Assembly: GCA_902797085.1 (NCBI GenBank)
Contig: CADBRM010000113.1
Coordinates: 1-57,724, forward strand
Direction: 5' to 3'
Length of the DNA stretch: 57,724 bases
Origin: an uncultured Methanobacteriaceae archaeon
Lineage (GTDB): Archaea > Methanobacteriota > Methanobacteria > Methanobacteriales > Methanobacteriaceae
This document shows positions 1 through 9,282 of this stretch, piece by piece; positions within the stretch are counted from its first letter, which is position 1; every line of letters begins with the position of its first letter. The notes under the pieces are model-generated. The model ran no database searches. It saw nothing but the letters and a program-made list of their open reading frames with translations, and was not told where the DNA came from. The position numbers were made by a program, and so were the translations under genes.

Positions 1-220
1 ATACTAATAATAAGATAGCGATAAGGAAACCGTAGATAGCCTGAGTTTCAGGAATAGCTGTAAATACTAAACCTTGTGCAAACATACTTGAGTCTTCTGC
101 TACTGCACCTACACCAGCGGAAGATGCGATACCTTGACCGATACCTGAACCTAAAGCTGCGAATCCTACTGCTACTCCAGCACCTATTGCAGCTAAAGCT
201 GAACCTAATACTAATGCCAT
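1..220 (-). CDS. ahaK: A-type ATP synthase subunit K (proteolipid), partial
   Basis: Membrane rotor (c-ring) subunit of the archaeal A1Ao ATP synthase. The visible 73 residues start MALVLGSALAAIGAGVAVGF and form one glycine/alanine-rich hairpin. The second helix carries the motif PETQAIYGF, whose glutamate is the expected ion-binding carboxylate. The ATG at 220-218 has an upstream GGAGGA site (about 228-233). The C-terminus lies beyond the left edge, so I cannot tell whether the hairpin is duplicated as in many methanogens. It follows ahaI by about 70 bases on the same strand and belongs to the same operon. Confidence 0.9.
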   Translation of the reverse strand, partial: MALVLGSALAAIGAGVAVGFAALGSGIGQGIASSAGVGAVAEDSSMFAQGLVFTAIPETQAIYGFLIAILLLV

Positions 221-289
221 TTTAATTTTCCTCCAAATTAATGAATTTTATTTTATATTATATTTTTTTATAAATACATTAGAAAGTAC

Positions 290-2290
290 TTATTTTTTTA
301 ATTTTGTGTATATTCTACTTGCCTTGAATGGCACGAATTCATCACTTTCCCCTTCGTAGAAGTTACCGAAGAATTCTACAAAGTGAAGACGTAATGAGTG
401 AATGAATGATCCCATTGATTGGAATGCAATGTTAAATAAGTGTACTCCTAAGAATACAATTATACCAATAATAATACCTACATATGGTACCATACCAGTT
501 AATAACTGACATAATAAGTTTGCAGTCATAGCAATACCACCAGTGGATAGACATAATGCTAATAATCTTGAGTATGATAATACATCTCCTAAGAATCCAA
601 ATATGTCCATTACTCCCATTGGTCCAGAACCATATAATAATAATATTAATGCAATTACTGCGAATACAGCTGCAATAATTATGTTGCTTGTTAATAAGTA
701 AGCAATGATAGCTACTTCAATTAAAACCCAACAAAGTTGTCCACTACATAATTGTTTGATATTACCACGTTTTACGTTGTCGATAATACCGAATAGGAAT
801 GCAATGTTAAGATGGATTAAACCGATAATAATTGCTAATATCAAAATATTTTCTGGATGTGCGAATGCATTTATATCAGGTATAACTGTTGGTAAAGGTG
901 CATTTGCGTCACCGAATATGAAACGAGGCACGAAGTCCCCTATAAATCCTCCAGTTGCAAGACCCAATGAGAATGTCCATAATCCACATTGTACAAGTAT
1001 TGTACCAAATGATTTGTATGTTTTACTAGTTTTTCCTAAGCCTGTGTATAATACTAATCCTACTATAGCTAATATGATTCCATAGAATGCATCGGTTAAA
1101 CAGTAACCGAAGAAGAATGGGAAACAAATTGCCATTATTATTGTTGGATCAATATCTTTGTAGTTTGGTGGTGAGTACATGTTTACGAGTAATTCGTATG
1201 GTTTAGCAAATCCTGGGTTTTGTTGTTTTACAGGAACTTTGTTGTTGTCAATTTCCTCTTCGGTAGGATCTTCAACATCAATAATACTATTACCATCGGT
1301 AATGTCATCGATTATTGATAAAGTTTCATCAACATCATCTTTGACTACCCAAGCTTTGATCATTTTTGTACTGCCAGTTTCACCAAAGTAAGAATAGATT
1401 TCAGTTCGTTCTTTTTCTAGTTCTAATTGTTCGTTGAGCACTAATAAGTGTTCTTTTGAACGTTGACCAACTTCACCTATATCTTTCATACATTGTTTTC
1501 TTTCATCTTTCAATTCATCCAGTTTATTTTTAGATGCTTCGATAATTTCATTAGGTTTTCCACTTAATCCGGAAACGTCTAATTTTTCGAATTCCAAGCG
1601 TCTTAAAACACCGGATATATCTTCTTCAAATTCAGTTGCTGCAACAATCATTAATGGTATGTATGTTGTGTCACCTTCAGTTGTAGATGAACCTTCAAAG
1701 ATTTCTACTCTGTCAGTAATTGCTTCAATTCCTTTTTTAGCTTCTGCTAAATTTTCAGATGGAATTCTACCAGAAACAATTTTTGTGTATTTAGTTTCTT
1801 GTAGGAATGCGAAGTCAATATCGAAACCTTTTAATTGGTTAGCAACATTTAAAGAATCTTTATATTTTGTTTCTTCAGCTCCAATTTCGTTTATTCTTGT
1901 TTCAATTGGACTGAGAACTGCATCAACTTTATTAATAATTTCATCAGCCTTATCTGCCAATTCTTCAGTAGATAGATTTTCTACCTCTTTAGAATCAATT
2001 TTTTTAGGGCTGATAAATCCTTTAACAACATCGACCATACTTAAAGACTTTTCAGCAGATTTCAAAGTATCGATTGTACTGTTACATTTCATTGATAATG
2101 ACGCGATTCTGCTTGAAAGCGGGTCTTGTCTTGATACATCTAATCCTTTGTATTCTTCTTTTTCCTGGATGCTTTCAGATAGGTCTTCTATTTGAATAAC
2201 TCCTTTTTCGTGAAGAACATCAATTACAGGTTTAGTGTATTTATTCAAAGTGACTATGCTTATTTTTTGCATTTTTGCTGTCCTAAACAT
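290..2290 (-). CDS. ahaI: A-type ATP synthase subunit I
   Basis: Membrane stator subunit (V-ATPase a-subunit family, 666 aa) that forms the ion half-channels against the K ring. The N-terminal half is soluble and rich in heptad-like coiled coil. From about residue 370 the protein is a series of hydrophobic helices. The segment with SYSRLLALCL holds the arginine expected to face the K-ring glutamate. A longer reading to 2317 is possible, but ATG 2290 has an AGGGGT site 7-8 bases upstream and gives the usual start MFRTAKMQKI. It begins 10 bases after the ahaH stop, consistent with one transcript. Confidence 0.93.
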   Translation of the reverse strand: MFRTAKMQKISIVTLNKYTKPVIDVLHEKGVIQIEDLSESIQEKEEYKGLDVSRQDPLSSRIASLSMKCNSTIDTLKSAEKSLSMVDVVKGFISPKKIDSKEVENLSTEELADKADEIINKVDAVLSPIETRINEIGAEETKYKDSLNVANQLKGFDIDFAFLQETKYTKIVSGRIPSENLAEAKKGIEAITDRVEIFEGSSTTEGDTTYIPLMIVAATEFEEDISGVLRRLEFEKLDVSGLSGKPNEIIEASKNKLDELKDERKQCMKDIGEVGQRSKEHLLVLNEQLELEKERTEIYSYFGETGSTKMIKAWVVKDDVDETLSIIDDITDGNSIIDVEDPTEEEIDNNKVPVKQQNPGFAKPYELLVNMYSPPNYKDIDPTIIMAICFPFFFGYCLTDAFYGIILAIVGLVLYTGLGKTSKTYKSFGTILVQCGLWTFSLGLATGGFIGDFVPRFIFGDANAPLPTVIPDINAFAHPENILILAIIIGLIHLNIAFLFGIIDNVKRGNIKQLCSGQLCWVLIEVAIIAYLLTSNIIIAAVFAVIALILLLYGSGPMGVMDIFGFLGDVLSYSRLLALCLSTGGIAMTANLLCQLLTGMVPYVGIIIGIIVFLGVHLFNIAFQSMGSFIHSLRLHFVEFFGNFYEGESDEFVPFKASRIYTKLKK

Positions 2291-2300
2291 AGTATTACCC

Positions 2301-2615
2301 CTATAATACGGTTTCAATTATTACATCAGCTGCGGCATCAACATTGTTTTCAGAACCTCTTAAGGATTCTTTAATGTTGGATTCAGATTGATTTGTAATA
2401 ATTACAGCTTCTTTACCAGCTTCTTCTTCTTTTGCTAATAACATGTGTTTAGCTTGATCTTGTGCTTCTAATTTTGCTGCTTCAATTTCTGAATCTACTT
2501 TTGCACGAGCTTCTTGGATCATTTCAGTTGATTTTTTGTTTGCTTCTTCAACAATACTATCAGCATCAGATTCTGCTTGTCTGATAACTCCGATAGCGTC
2601 AGAAATACTTGCCAT
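2301..2615 (-). CDS. ahaH: A-type ATP synthase subunit H
   Basis: Peripheral-stalk subunit (104 aa) that pairs with subunit E to hold A1 against rotation. The protein is almost entirely charged helix rich in E, A, K and Q with coiled-coil periodicity and no membrane segment, as in the AhaH/AtpH family. It starts MASISDAIGVI with an AGGGTGAT site just upstream (2621-2628 region). It is the first gene of the visible H-I-K series, so the operon promoter should lie in the long AT-rich spacer above 2615. Confidence 0.9.
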   Translation of the reverse strand: MASISDAIGVIRQAESDADSIVEEANKKSTEMIQEARAKVDSEIEAAKLEAQDQAKHMLLAKEEEAGKEAVIITNQSESNIKESLRGSENNVDAAADVIIETVL

Positions 2616-3141
2616 TGATAAATCACCCTTTATATGATCTGTTTTACAATATCATTATACTCAAAAACTTTCCAAATAATAAACAATTATTTTAAAGTAA
2701 AAAGAGCATATAATCTTTAAAATTCGGTTTTTTAAAAAAATATTTAACTAATCAAATATCACCCCAATATAGACATGAGAACTTAAAATTCAATAAGAAT
2801 TCATCAAGATTGATTCTATCAAATTTTTAATCAGTTCAAAAAATTTATCTTATAAGTATATATATTTCATTTCATTAGATATATAATTTTATTTTAATGT
2901 GTTTAAGAAAAAATCATATAATTAGAAAAGATTTATTAAGAGATGTTTTTAGCAAGAATATTGTAAAAAAAGAGTAAATAACGTAAAATTAATAAACTTC
3001 ACAAAAATTTTTAATATTATATAAGTCAAGTTTAATCTTTTACATTAATAATTATAAATTGGATATTGCATCAGATAATGTAAGTTAATTACACAGAATA
3101 TTATAAGGGAATATTTAATTTGATATTAGTATAACATTCCC
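2616..3141. other. 526-base spacer upstream of the ATP synthase operon
   Basis: This is the longest gene-free stretch. It is extremely AT-rich and contains several TATA-like runs (for example around 2855-2865) but no GC-rich block of the kind a tRNA or other stable RNA would make here. A 26-codon frame (2897-2977, plus strand) has no ribosome-binding site. The only clear structure is the inverted repeat at its right end (3103-3145). The ATP synthase operon promoter presumably lies in its left part. Confidence 0.5.
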
Positions 3142-3145
3142 TTAT
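3103..3145 (-). terminator. 10-bp inverted repeat at the tiaS stop
   Basis: ATAAGGGAAT at 3103-3112 is exactly complementary to ATTCCCTTAT at 3136-3145, with a 23-base loop. The right arm contains the tiaS stop codon (3142-3144). No T tract follows on the minus strand, so a termination role is only inferred; it could instead protect the mRNA 3' end. Confidence 0.4.
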
Positions 3146-4413
3146 TCTTTCATTCGGACTATTGGCTTTGAAAGATGTCTTCTCGCCTCTGTTGGAACTT
3201 CATAAAATCCTTCGACAATGTCCCTATTTATTAATTCTTTAACTTTTTCTGATGATCTGATTTTATTTCCACATTTCGGACATTTATAACCCTTGTTTTT
3301 TCCGGCAGATTTCATTCTCTTCCCGCAGGAACATAATGGATTTATCAGCCTGTACTGTGGTGCAACACTTGTTAATTGGAATTTTTCAATATTGAATGTG
3401 TGATTTTCATTTAATCCTCCGTATAATATTATTTCATCACCCATCCTCAGTTTTCTAACAGTATTTCTAAATGTCTTTGTCGGCTCGAATGCTGCACATT
3501 CTAAAGTGCCTGTGTTATCTGATACCTTGAAGAATACATGTCCTCCCTCTATATCATGAGGTTCCTCTGTTACTTCACATTTTACCTTGTAACATGAGTT
3601 TTCCTGCATGTCATGAATAGGAATATTTTCTTGTATGTGCATATCCGTGTGCTGATTTGTTCTGAATATACAGTAATCTTCTATTTCTTCAAAGCTTTTT
3701 ACCATTTTATGTGCTTTTTCAACTATTTCAGCAGTATTTCCCCTTATTCCATACAATACGGGACAAGGAGTATGTGGTTCAATTGCAGTATAATTTCCTT
3801 CAATGTCTATGTTATCAAATGTTTCAGGATATGTCTTTTCATTCATCAAATATATGCTTTCCTGATCCAATTGCCTTTTTGTTCCAATGTTTTCAGATTT
3901 TCTATATGCCAAACATTCGAATGTTTCATCAGGTAAATCAATACTTATTGATGCTATCGAACCAATAATTCCCCTTCCTTTTTTAAATTTATGTACCCTG
4001 GCACCAATTTTTTTAGCGAACTCTTCAGCATAACTTATCGAGTAAATAGAATATATTGCCCCTATTGCATAATCCTTCATTTCCTGTGTTATTTCACCTT
4101 CATAGAATATTACTCCAGGATTGGTGTTTACTCCATCAAACATTGAATACTTTTCCACATTTTCGAGGACAATTTTTTCAACCAATTCCACTTCATCCCT
4201 ATTTTCTAGCTCAACCTTAAATGATAGTGCCCCATTTCCTCTAGTCTTATATCTTGCAAAAGGGTTTAATCTTATTAGTCTCGGATAATCCAATAGTATG
4301 ATATCATGTTTTTTTAGTTGTTTAATTATAATATGCGTTAGATAAGTAGTACACATTCCTTCATTTGAATCAGTGTCATCAATACCTACATGTAATAAAA
4401 TATTATCAGTCAA
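3142..4413 (-). CDS. tiaS: tRNA(Ile2) agmatinylcytidine synthetase TiaS
   Basis: Archaea-specific enzyme that attaches agmatine to C34 of the tRNA-Ile2 anticodon (agmatidine) using ATP, so that AUA is read as isoleucine. The 423-aa length fits the family. The N-terminus has the GIDDTDS motif at residues 10-16 (THUMP-like/kinase region). An OB-like domain follows around residues 270-350, and a C-terminal zinc ribbon (CSCG...CPKCG, residues 361-382) presumably grips tRNA. The start appears to be TTG at 4413, preceded by AAGGAA; no ATG lies before the GIDDTDS motif. The gene is divergent from the regulator at 4510. Confidence 0.93.
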   Translation of the reverse strand: MTDNILLHVGIDDTDSNEGMCTTYLTHIIIKQLKKHDIILLDYPRLIRLNPFARYKTRGNGALSFKVELENRDEVELVEKIVLENVEKYSMFDGVNTNPGVIFYEGEITQEMKDYAIGAIYSIYSISYAEEFAKKIGARVHKFKKGRGIIGSIASISIDLPDETFECLAYRKSENIGTKRQLDQESIYLMNEKTYPETFDNIDIEGNYTAIEPHTPCPVLYGIRGNTAEIVEKAHKMVKSFEEIEDYCIFRTNQHTDMHIQENIPIHDMQENSCYKVKCEVTEEPHDIEGGHVFFKVSDNTGTLECAAFEPTKTFRNTVRKLRMGDEIILYGGLNENHTFNIEKFQLTSVAPQYRLINPLCSCGKRMKSAGKNKGYKCPKCGNKIRSSEKVKELINRDIVEGFYEVPTEARRHLSKPIVRMKE

Positions 4414-4509
4414 ATAAAAAACTTCCTTAAAATCAGTTAATAATTCTAGAATTATATAGCGTTTATTCTTTATTATAATATATTATTAAAGAGATACATA
4501 ATATATATT

Positions 4510-5562
4510 ATGAATTTAGATAACCCTGCAATTAATCGTGAAAATGTTCTACATGAAATAGACAATTTACTTAAATCATACGACTTTAAAACTTCTGACA
4601 TATATGATAGAAGTTGCTTTGATTTACTTGCCAGAAAAGATAACATACTTATTATTCTAAAAATTTTGGTAAACATTGACAGTCTAACAGCACAACAGGC
4701 AGAGGAGTTATCTAAAATTGCAGGAACCTTTTTAGCCAGTCCCATAATAATTGGACTAAAATCCAAACATAATCTTCTTGAAGAAGATGTCGTGTATGAA
4801 AGACATGAAATTCCAGTAATTACTCCACAAACGTTATGTAATATTATAGTGAATGATATTCATCCGGAAATTTTTGCTAAACGTGGAGGATACTATGTGA
4901 AAATTGATGGAAAATTACTAAGACAACTACGTGAATCCCAAAATTTATCCCTTAAAGAACTGGCAGATATGAGTCATGTTTCTAGAGAAACCATTTACAG
5001 ATATGAACAGGGAAATTCCCAAACTTACCCTGAAACAGCACTGATGATAGAAGAAGTTCTTCAAAATCCCATCACACTGTCATTCAATTTGTTAGAATCT
5101 GAAAAACATAACAGTTTAGATAAAAAAATTCAGGAACCTATAGAACTTATTAAGTTGGGTTATGATGTTAAAAGTTCTAAAAAAACACCATTTGATGCAA
5201 TATCTGAAAGTACTGAAAATTCAAAAGAAATCCAAAAATTACAAGAAAAACTTGAAAACAAATTAGATGAGATAGAAAAAATCAGAGCAGAAATAAATAA
5301 GAAAACCCAAGAAAACAATATTCTTATTACTAATCTAGAACGAGGAAGAAGTGAAAATACATTAAATAATATTGCTAATAAAACACAAGACATCTCATCT
5401 GTTACAGGATATGATGCATTATTTGTTTTAGAAAACGAACATAAAACAGAAAATATTAAAAAAATACCTGCCATATATACATGGGAACTAAAAGAAATGA
5501 CAAACATCGATGATTTATTAAAATTAATAAAAGAAAGAAAGGAAGAAGCTGAAGAATCATAA
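4510..5562 (+). CDS. XRE-type transcriptional regulator, archaeal family
   Basis: Putative DNA-binding regulator (350 aa) of the conserved archaeal HTH family (UPF/HAMAP MF_00584 type). A Cro/CI helix-turn-helix lies at about residues 134-185 ([20 protein letters not shown], then ETIYRYEQG). The N-terminal ~130 residues resemble the family's restriction-endonuclease-like domain, and residues ~235-285 are predicted coiled coil rich in E, K and N. No target is evident. It is divergent from tiaS (96-base gap with TATA-like sequence) and overlaps the convergent downstream gene by 6 bases. Confidence 0.82.
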   Translation: MNLDNPAINRENVLHEIDNLLKSYDFKTSDIYDRSCFDLLARKDNILIILKILVNIDSLTAQQAEELSKIAGTFLASPIIIGLKSKHNLLEEDVVYERHEIPVITPQTLCNIIVNDIHPEIFAKRGGYYVKIDGKLLRQLRESQNLSLKELADMSHVSRETIYRYEQGNSQTYPETALMIEEVLQNPITLSFNLLESEKHNSLDKKIQEPIELIKLGYDVKSSKKTPFDAISESTENSKEIQKLQEKLENKLDEIEKIRAEINKKTQENNILITNLERGRSENTLNNIANKTQDISSVTGYDALFVLENEHKTENIKKIPAIYTWELKEMTNIDDLLKLIKERKEEAEES

Positions 5563-6294
5563 TTTATATTCATTAATTATGCCAAAGGTTTCTTCTGCCT
5601 CACTAACCTTTGCAACACCAACACAAACACTATCCACATATTCGATAGTGCTGATAAATTCATAAGCCTCTTTTACTTGTAAAATTCCGGTTGCTAATGT
5701 TCTGTTTGCAATAATCTTCTTATCCAAACTTGATAAAATATTATTAATTTTCTCCTTATTTTCATTGTTTAAAAAATTACAATCCATCATATAACCATAA
5801 AAGTTTAATGGCAACATTATCTCATCAAATTCATCAATGATACTGGATTCTATGATTATCGGTATATTTTTAAATGGAGTTCTGGTTTCAATTGCAGGAG
5901 TATAACCACACTCCTTAATTTTTTTCAAATATCTGGAAATGTTATCAAAATTTTCCTCTTCAATATTTGAATCTACAAAGAAACCATCCAACATTATTGT
6001 AGTCGTATTATACTTTTTGAATATCTCAAGATCCTCTTCAAAATTATCAACATTCGTCTTAGCGATAACAGTCCAATTATTTCCATGTTCTATTGACATA
6101 TCTAACGCTTTTTCAAGATCTTCTGAACGATTCAATAAAATGTTATGCACGCCCAATTCATAAGATTTATCTAAAATTTCAGCAATATTTTCCGGTTGTT
6201 TTTCAAAGTCTAATTCATATAATCTTGTTCTATGCCCAAACTGTGGAGCAAAGATAAAAGGTGAAGTTCCTAGAATAATCTCATTAAATGTCAT
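5557..6294 (-). CDS. aldo/keto-reductase-like TIM-barrel protein, probably non-redox
   Basis: Function unknown (245 aa). The pattern of strands and helices matches aldo/keto reductases: ILGTSPF at the start, a helix then [19 protein letters not shown] where reductases have GINFFDTA..YG, then TVIAKT, then [11 protein letters not shown] where they have the DLYxxH strand. The catalytic Asp, Tyr and His positions appear replaced, while the lysine in AKT remains. I infer a degenerate barrel that may bind a ligand or partner rather than reduce carbonyls. A short inverted repeat spans both stop codons at the convergent 5562 junction. Confidence 0.5.
   Translation of the reverse strand: MTFNEIILGTSPFIFAPQFGHRTRLYELDFEKQPENIAEILDKSYELGVHNILLNRSEDLEKALDMSIEHGNNWTVIAKTNVDNFEEDLEIFKKYNTTTIMLDGFFVDSNIEEENFDNISRYLKKIKECGYTPAIETRTPFKNIPIIIESSIIDEFDEIMLPLNFYGYMMDCNFLNNENKEKINNILSSLDKKIIANRTLATGILQVKEAYEFISTIEYVDSVCVGVAKVSEAEETFGIINEYKL
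5558..5581. terminator. short inverted repeat across two convergent stops
   Basis: CATAATT (5558-5564) pairs with AATTATG (5575-5581) around a 10-base loop. The stops of both convergent genes (5560-5562 plus, 5557-5559 minus) touch the left arm. The arms are mostly A and T, so this is weaker than the other gene-end hairpins. Confidence 0.3.
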
Positions 6295-6358
6295 CTTATC
6301 AACTCTACACTACTAACAATATATTTCTTAAAAGAAGTTATTAAATTAGATAGATGCC

Positions 6359-6377
6359 TTTAGTATTATATACTAAA
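6359..6377. promoter_or_regulatory. 19-bp palindrome between divergent genes (possible operator)
   Basis: TTTAGTAT and ATACTAAA are perfect complements around TAT. The site lies 65 bases above the start of the 6294 gene and 127 bases above serA. It could be an operator or contain a TATA element for the minus-strand gene; in DNA this AT-rich an 8-bp palindrome can arise by chance. Confidence 0.3.
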
Positions 6378-6504
6378 AAAAACATAAATACCATATGAAT
6401 GTTAAACCAATTTAAAAAGACATATAAGGTTTGCAAGTATTATTTTCAGTTTAATAATTTAGGATTATATCCAAAATTCATATAAAACATAAAGGAGAAA
6501 AACT

Positions 6505-8079
6505 ATGCCAAAAGTATTAGTAGCTGATAAGATTAATGAAAAAGGTGTAGAAGTATTAGAAGGATCAGCAGAAGTTGTAAACGATCCTACAATCACACCT
6601 GAAGAATTACTTGAAACAATTGACCAATATGAAGGAATAATTGTTAGAAGTAGAACAAAAGTTACAAGAGACGTAATAGAAAATGCAAAAAACTTAAAAA
6701 TTATTGCAAGAGCTGGTGTTGGAGTAGACAATATTGATGTTGAAGCTGCAACAGAACACGGTATATTAGTTGTTAACGCACCTCAATCAACATCCATCAC
6801 TGTAGCAGAACATGCTATGGGATTAATGTTATCATTAAGCAGAAAAATTGCAATTGCGGATGCATCTGTAAAATCCGGAAAATGGGAAAAAAGTAAATTC
6901 ATGGGAATGGAATTACGTAACAAAACTCTTGGTGTAATCGGAATGGGTAGAATTGGAAGCCAAGTAGTAAAAAGATCAAAAGCATTTGAAATGGATGTAA
7001 TCGTATACGATCCATATATCACAGAAGAAACTGCCAAAGAGTTAGGTGTAGAAATTACAACATTAGATAACTTAGTTCAAACAGCAGATGTAATGACAAT
7101 CCACGTACCTTTAACTCCAGAGACTAAAGGTTTAATTTCCAAAGATGAATTAGCAAAAATGAAAGACAATGCAATTCTTTTAAACTGTGCTAGAGGTGGA
7201 ATCATTGATGAAGCTGATTTATACGAAGCATTAAAAGAAAGACCAGAACTAAAAGCAGGTTTAGATGTATTCGAAAACGAACCATTAGAAAACAGCCCAT
7301 TAGCAACATTAGACAATGTAGTACTTACACCACACATCGCAGCATCTACAAAAGAAGCACAACGTGATGCAGCAATTATCGTTGCAAAAGAAGTTAAAGA
7401 GGTTATTAACGGAGGTACACCAACTAATGTATTAAACATGCCCTTAGTTGATTCCGAAACCTTTCAAACCCTAAAACCATACTTCCAATTAACAGAACAA
7501 TTAGGAAAAGTTCTTGTACAAACTACCACACCAAACATTTCTGATCTTAACATTACCTACAGTGGAGAAATTAATGGTAGATCCAAAGAACCTCTAACGA
7601 GAGAATTATTAAAAGCATTCTTAAATCCTATCTTAACAGAACCTGTAAACAGTGTTAACGCAAAATCAGTTGCAAAACAAAGAGGAATAAAACTCACAGA
7701 AAGTGAAACAGAAGACAGCGGTAAATATGATGCATCAATAAAAGTTTCAGTAAAATATGATGATGAAGAATCAACCATTGAAGGTGTAATTGAAAACAAA
7801 GAACCTAAAATTATTTCAATTAACAACTACGATGTAAACTTAAAATTAGAAGGTTTAATGGCAATCATCCAATACAAAGATTTACCAGGAACTATCGGAA
7901 CTATAGGTACAATATTGGGCAAATACAATATCAACATTGGCGAAATGCAAGTTGGTAGAGAATCAACTGGTGGACAAGCAGTAATGGTTCTTAAAGTAGA
8001 CCAAGAAATTACTGAAGATGCTATTAAAGAATTAGAAGGAACTCAGGACATAGAAGTTGTAAAACCAGTAAACTTATAA
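6505..8079 (+). CDS. serA: D-3-phosphoglycerate dehydrogenase
   Basis: Oxidises 3-phosphoglycerate to 3-phosphohydroxypyruvate with NAD, the first step of serine synthesis. This is the long (type I, 524 aa) form. The NAD-binding GMGRIG lies at residues 146-151. The catalytic Arg ([10 protein letters not shown]), Glu (DVFENEPLE) and His (LTPHIAAST) are all present. An intervening substrate-binding domain follows, then a C-terminal ACT domain (about 452-524, [16 protein letters not shown]), so serine feedback is possible. ATG 6505 has AAAGGAGA 8 bases upstream. It is a single gene ending in a hairpin plus T tract. Confidence 0.96.
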   Translation: MPKVLVADKINEKGVEVLEGSAEVVNDPTITPEELLETIDQYEGIIVRSRTKVTRDVIENAKNLKIIARAGVGVDNIDVEAATEHGILVVNAPQSTSITVAEHAMGLMLSLSRKIAIADASVKSGKWEKSKFMGMELRNKTLGVIGMGRIGSQVVKRSKAFEMDVIVYDPYITEETAKELGVEITTLDNLVQTADVMTIHVPLTPETKGLISKDELAKMKDNAILLNCARGGIIDEADLYEALKERPELKAGLDVFENEPLENSPLATLDNVVLTPHIAASTKEAQRDAAIIVAKEVKEVINGGTPTNVLNMPLVDSETFQTLKPYFQLTEQLGKVLVQTTTPNISDLNITYSGEINGRSKEPLTRELLKAFLNPILTEPVNSVNAKSVAKQRGIKLTESETEDSGKYDASIKVSVKYDDEESTIEGVIENKEPKIISINNYDVNLKLEGLMAIIQYKDLPGTIGTIGTILGKYNINIGEMQVGRESTGGQAVMVLKVDQEITEDAIKELEGTQDIEVVKPVNL

Positions 8080-8083
8080 CTTC
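8053..8083 (+). terminator. hairpin over the serA stop, then T tract
   Basis: GAAGTTGTAA (8053-8062) pairs with TTATAACTTC (8074-8083) with one G-T wobble and an 11-base loop. The serA stop (8077-8079) is inside the right arm. CCTTTCTTTTTTTT follows, as in a bacterial-style intrinsic terminator. Confidence 0.6.
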
Positions 8084-8137
8084 CATACCTTTCTTTTTTT
8101 TAAAAAAAAAAATAATAAAAATTAAAAAAAAAACCAA

Positions 8138-8584
8138 TTATAAATTATTTTTCAAACGCTCATTTTCTGCTTTCAGTTTAGCAATATCTTCTTCCATTTG
8201 TTTAATCTCTTCTTCTATTTCTTCGGAAGATTTTTGTGGAGTAATATCTATCACATCATCATTAGCATTGTTTGCTGAATTATTTGGCATATTAGTTGTT
8301 GTAATATTTTTTGATGCACCGCTTCGAGGAATTTGTACCCTTCTGACGTTAGCCCTGTTTTGATTATTATTATTTACATTTTGTGGAGCTTTCCTTACGT
8401 GTACTAAAATTTCATCTATATCATCATTTGGTGTTTTGTCTGTTCTAATATCAACATCTATCTGGTCTCCAGGTTCATATTCCGGTGGTAACGGTATTTC
8501 TTTAGTAACTTTTTTACCTTTAATTTCAAATTCCAAATTTAATGTTGCCTGTTTTTTTGGTTGATTGTTATCCTGTTGTGACAT
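8138..8584 (-). CDS. possible internal-start product: C-terminal 148 aa of the JAMM protein
   Basis: In-frame alternative start inside the JAMM gene. The ATG at 8584-8582 follows TAAGGAGAAT with a 9-base gap, a better site than many genes here have. The product would begin MSQQDNNQPKK and contain the proline-rich PLPPEYEPGD segment, the Asn-rich linker and the C-terminal coiled coil, without the protease domain. The junction falls exactly at the end of the acidic linker, a sensible domain boundary. That it is translated separately is inference. Confidence 0.35.
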   Translation of the reverse strand: MSQQDNNQPKKQATLNLEFEIKGKKVTKEIPLPPEYEPGDQIDVDIRTDKTPNDDIDEILVHVRKAPQNVNNNNQNRANVRRVQIPRSGASKNITTTNMPNNSANNANDDVIDITPQKSSEEIEEEIKQMEEDIAKLKAENERLKNNL

Positions 8585-9214
8585 AATATTATTCTCCTTA
8601 GCAATATTATTAGATTCTACTTCAGTATCCTTTTTCTGTATTATTTCTTCTTGAACTGATTTTTCTTCATGTAATATCTCATCTTCTTCCTGTTCTAATT
8701 TTTTCATTTCCTCTATAAATTCTTCGTCAAAATACTCCTTATCAATGTCCAATTCATCCCATTGTTTTATTTCAACTTCTTCACCCAAATCTTTTATTAC
8801 AAAAGTTAGTGGATTACCTGCATGATCATAAGCCCTTATTGATGCTTCTGAGTAGGGTCTACAAATTATCATGTGGAAGTACCCGTTCTTTTGGAAGAAT
8901 GTTAAGTCTGCTTGAGATGGTTGGGCACTTGGTCCGGGATGGCTATGTACGGAACCTACTGCTTTAGTTGTCATTGGCATCATAAATACTTGCATTACAG
9001 CAGAAGATTCTGATGCCTTGTAAGGTAAAAATATTAGTCCTGTAATTTTTAAGATATGCTTATCAATCTTTCCTGACAGTAATGCCACGTATTCCTTTGG
9101 GTCGGCGTTTATTGCAATTTTGATTATTTCATCAATTACTCTCTGGTCTATCTGTACTTCGTCAATTGATTTGTCATTGCCTAATAATTTTGACAGTGCA
9201 TTGTTAAAATCCAT
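8138..9214 (-). CDS. JAMM/MPN+ metalloprotease-like protein with C-terminal extension
   Basis: The N-terminal ~130 residues are a JAMM (Mov34/MPN/PAD-1) domain with a complete zinc motif: Glu41, His90 and His92 in VHSHPGPS, Ser100 and Asp103 in PSQAD. In other archaea such proteins remove ubiquitin-like SAMPs, so isopeptidase activity is plausible. An acidic linker (~150-205) follows, then a small basic/beta region (~225-280), an Asn-rich stretch, and a C-terminal coiled coil (~328-358). ATG 9214 has GAGGGTGA upstream. An in-frame internal ATG at 8584 (codon 211) has its own AAGGAG site 9 bases before it, so a second product is possible. Confidence 0.8.
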   Translation of the reverse strand: MDFNNALSKLLGNDKSIDEVQIDQRVIDEIIKIAINADPKEYVALLSGKIDKHILKITGLIFLPYKASESSAVMQVFMMPMTTKAVGSVHSHPGPSAQPSQADLTFFQKNGYFHMIICRPYSEASIRAYDHAGNPLTFVIKDLGEEVEIKQWDELDIDKEYFDEEFIEEMKKLEQEEDEILHEEKSVQEEIIQKKDTEVESNNIAKENNIMSQQDNNQPKKQATLNLEFEIKGKKVTKEIPLPPEYEPGDQIDVDIRTDKTPNDDIDEILVHVRKAPQNVNNNNQNRANVRRVQIPRSGASKNITTTNMPNNSANNANDDVIDITPQKSSEEIEEEIKQMEEDIAKLKAENERLKNNL

Positions 9215-9282
9215 TATTTCACCCTCAGTTATAGAGTAAATTTAATGATTTAATTCGTATAATTATTTTAGTATTAATCATC

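Noticed and set aside
2897-2977. 26-codon open frame in the long spacer
   Set aside because: No ribosome-binding site and a composition like the surrounding spacer; likely chance.
6359-6377. Palindrome as a confident operator
   Set aside because: An 8-bp palindrome is expected by chance several times in this AT-rich window, so it is listed only as possible.
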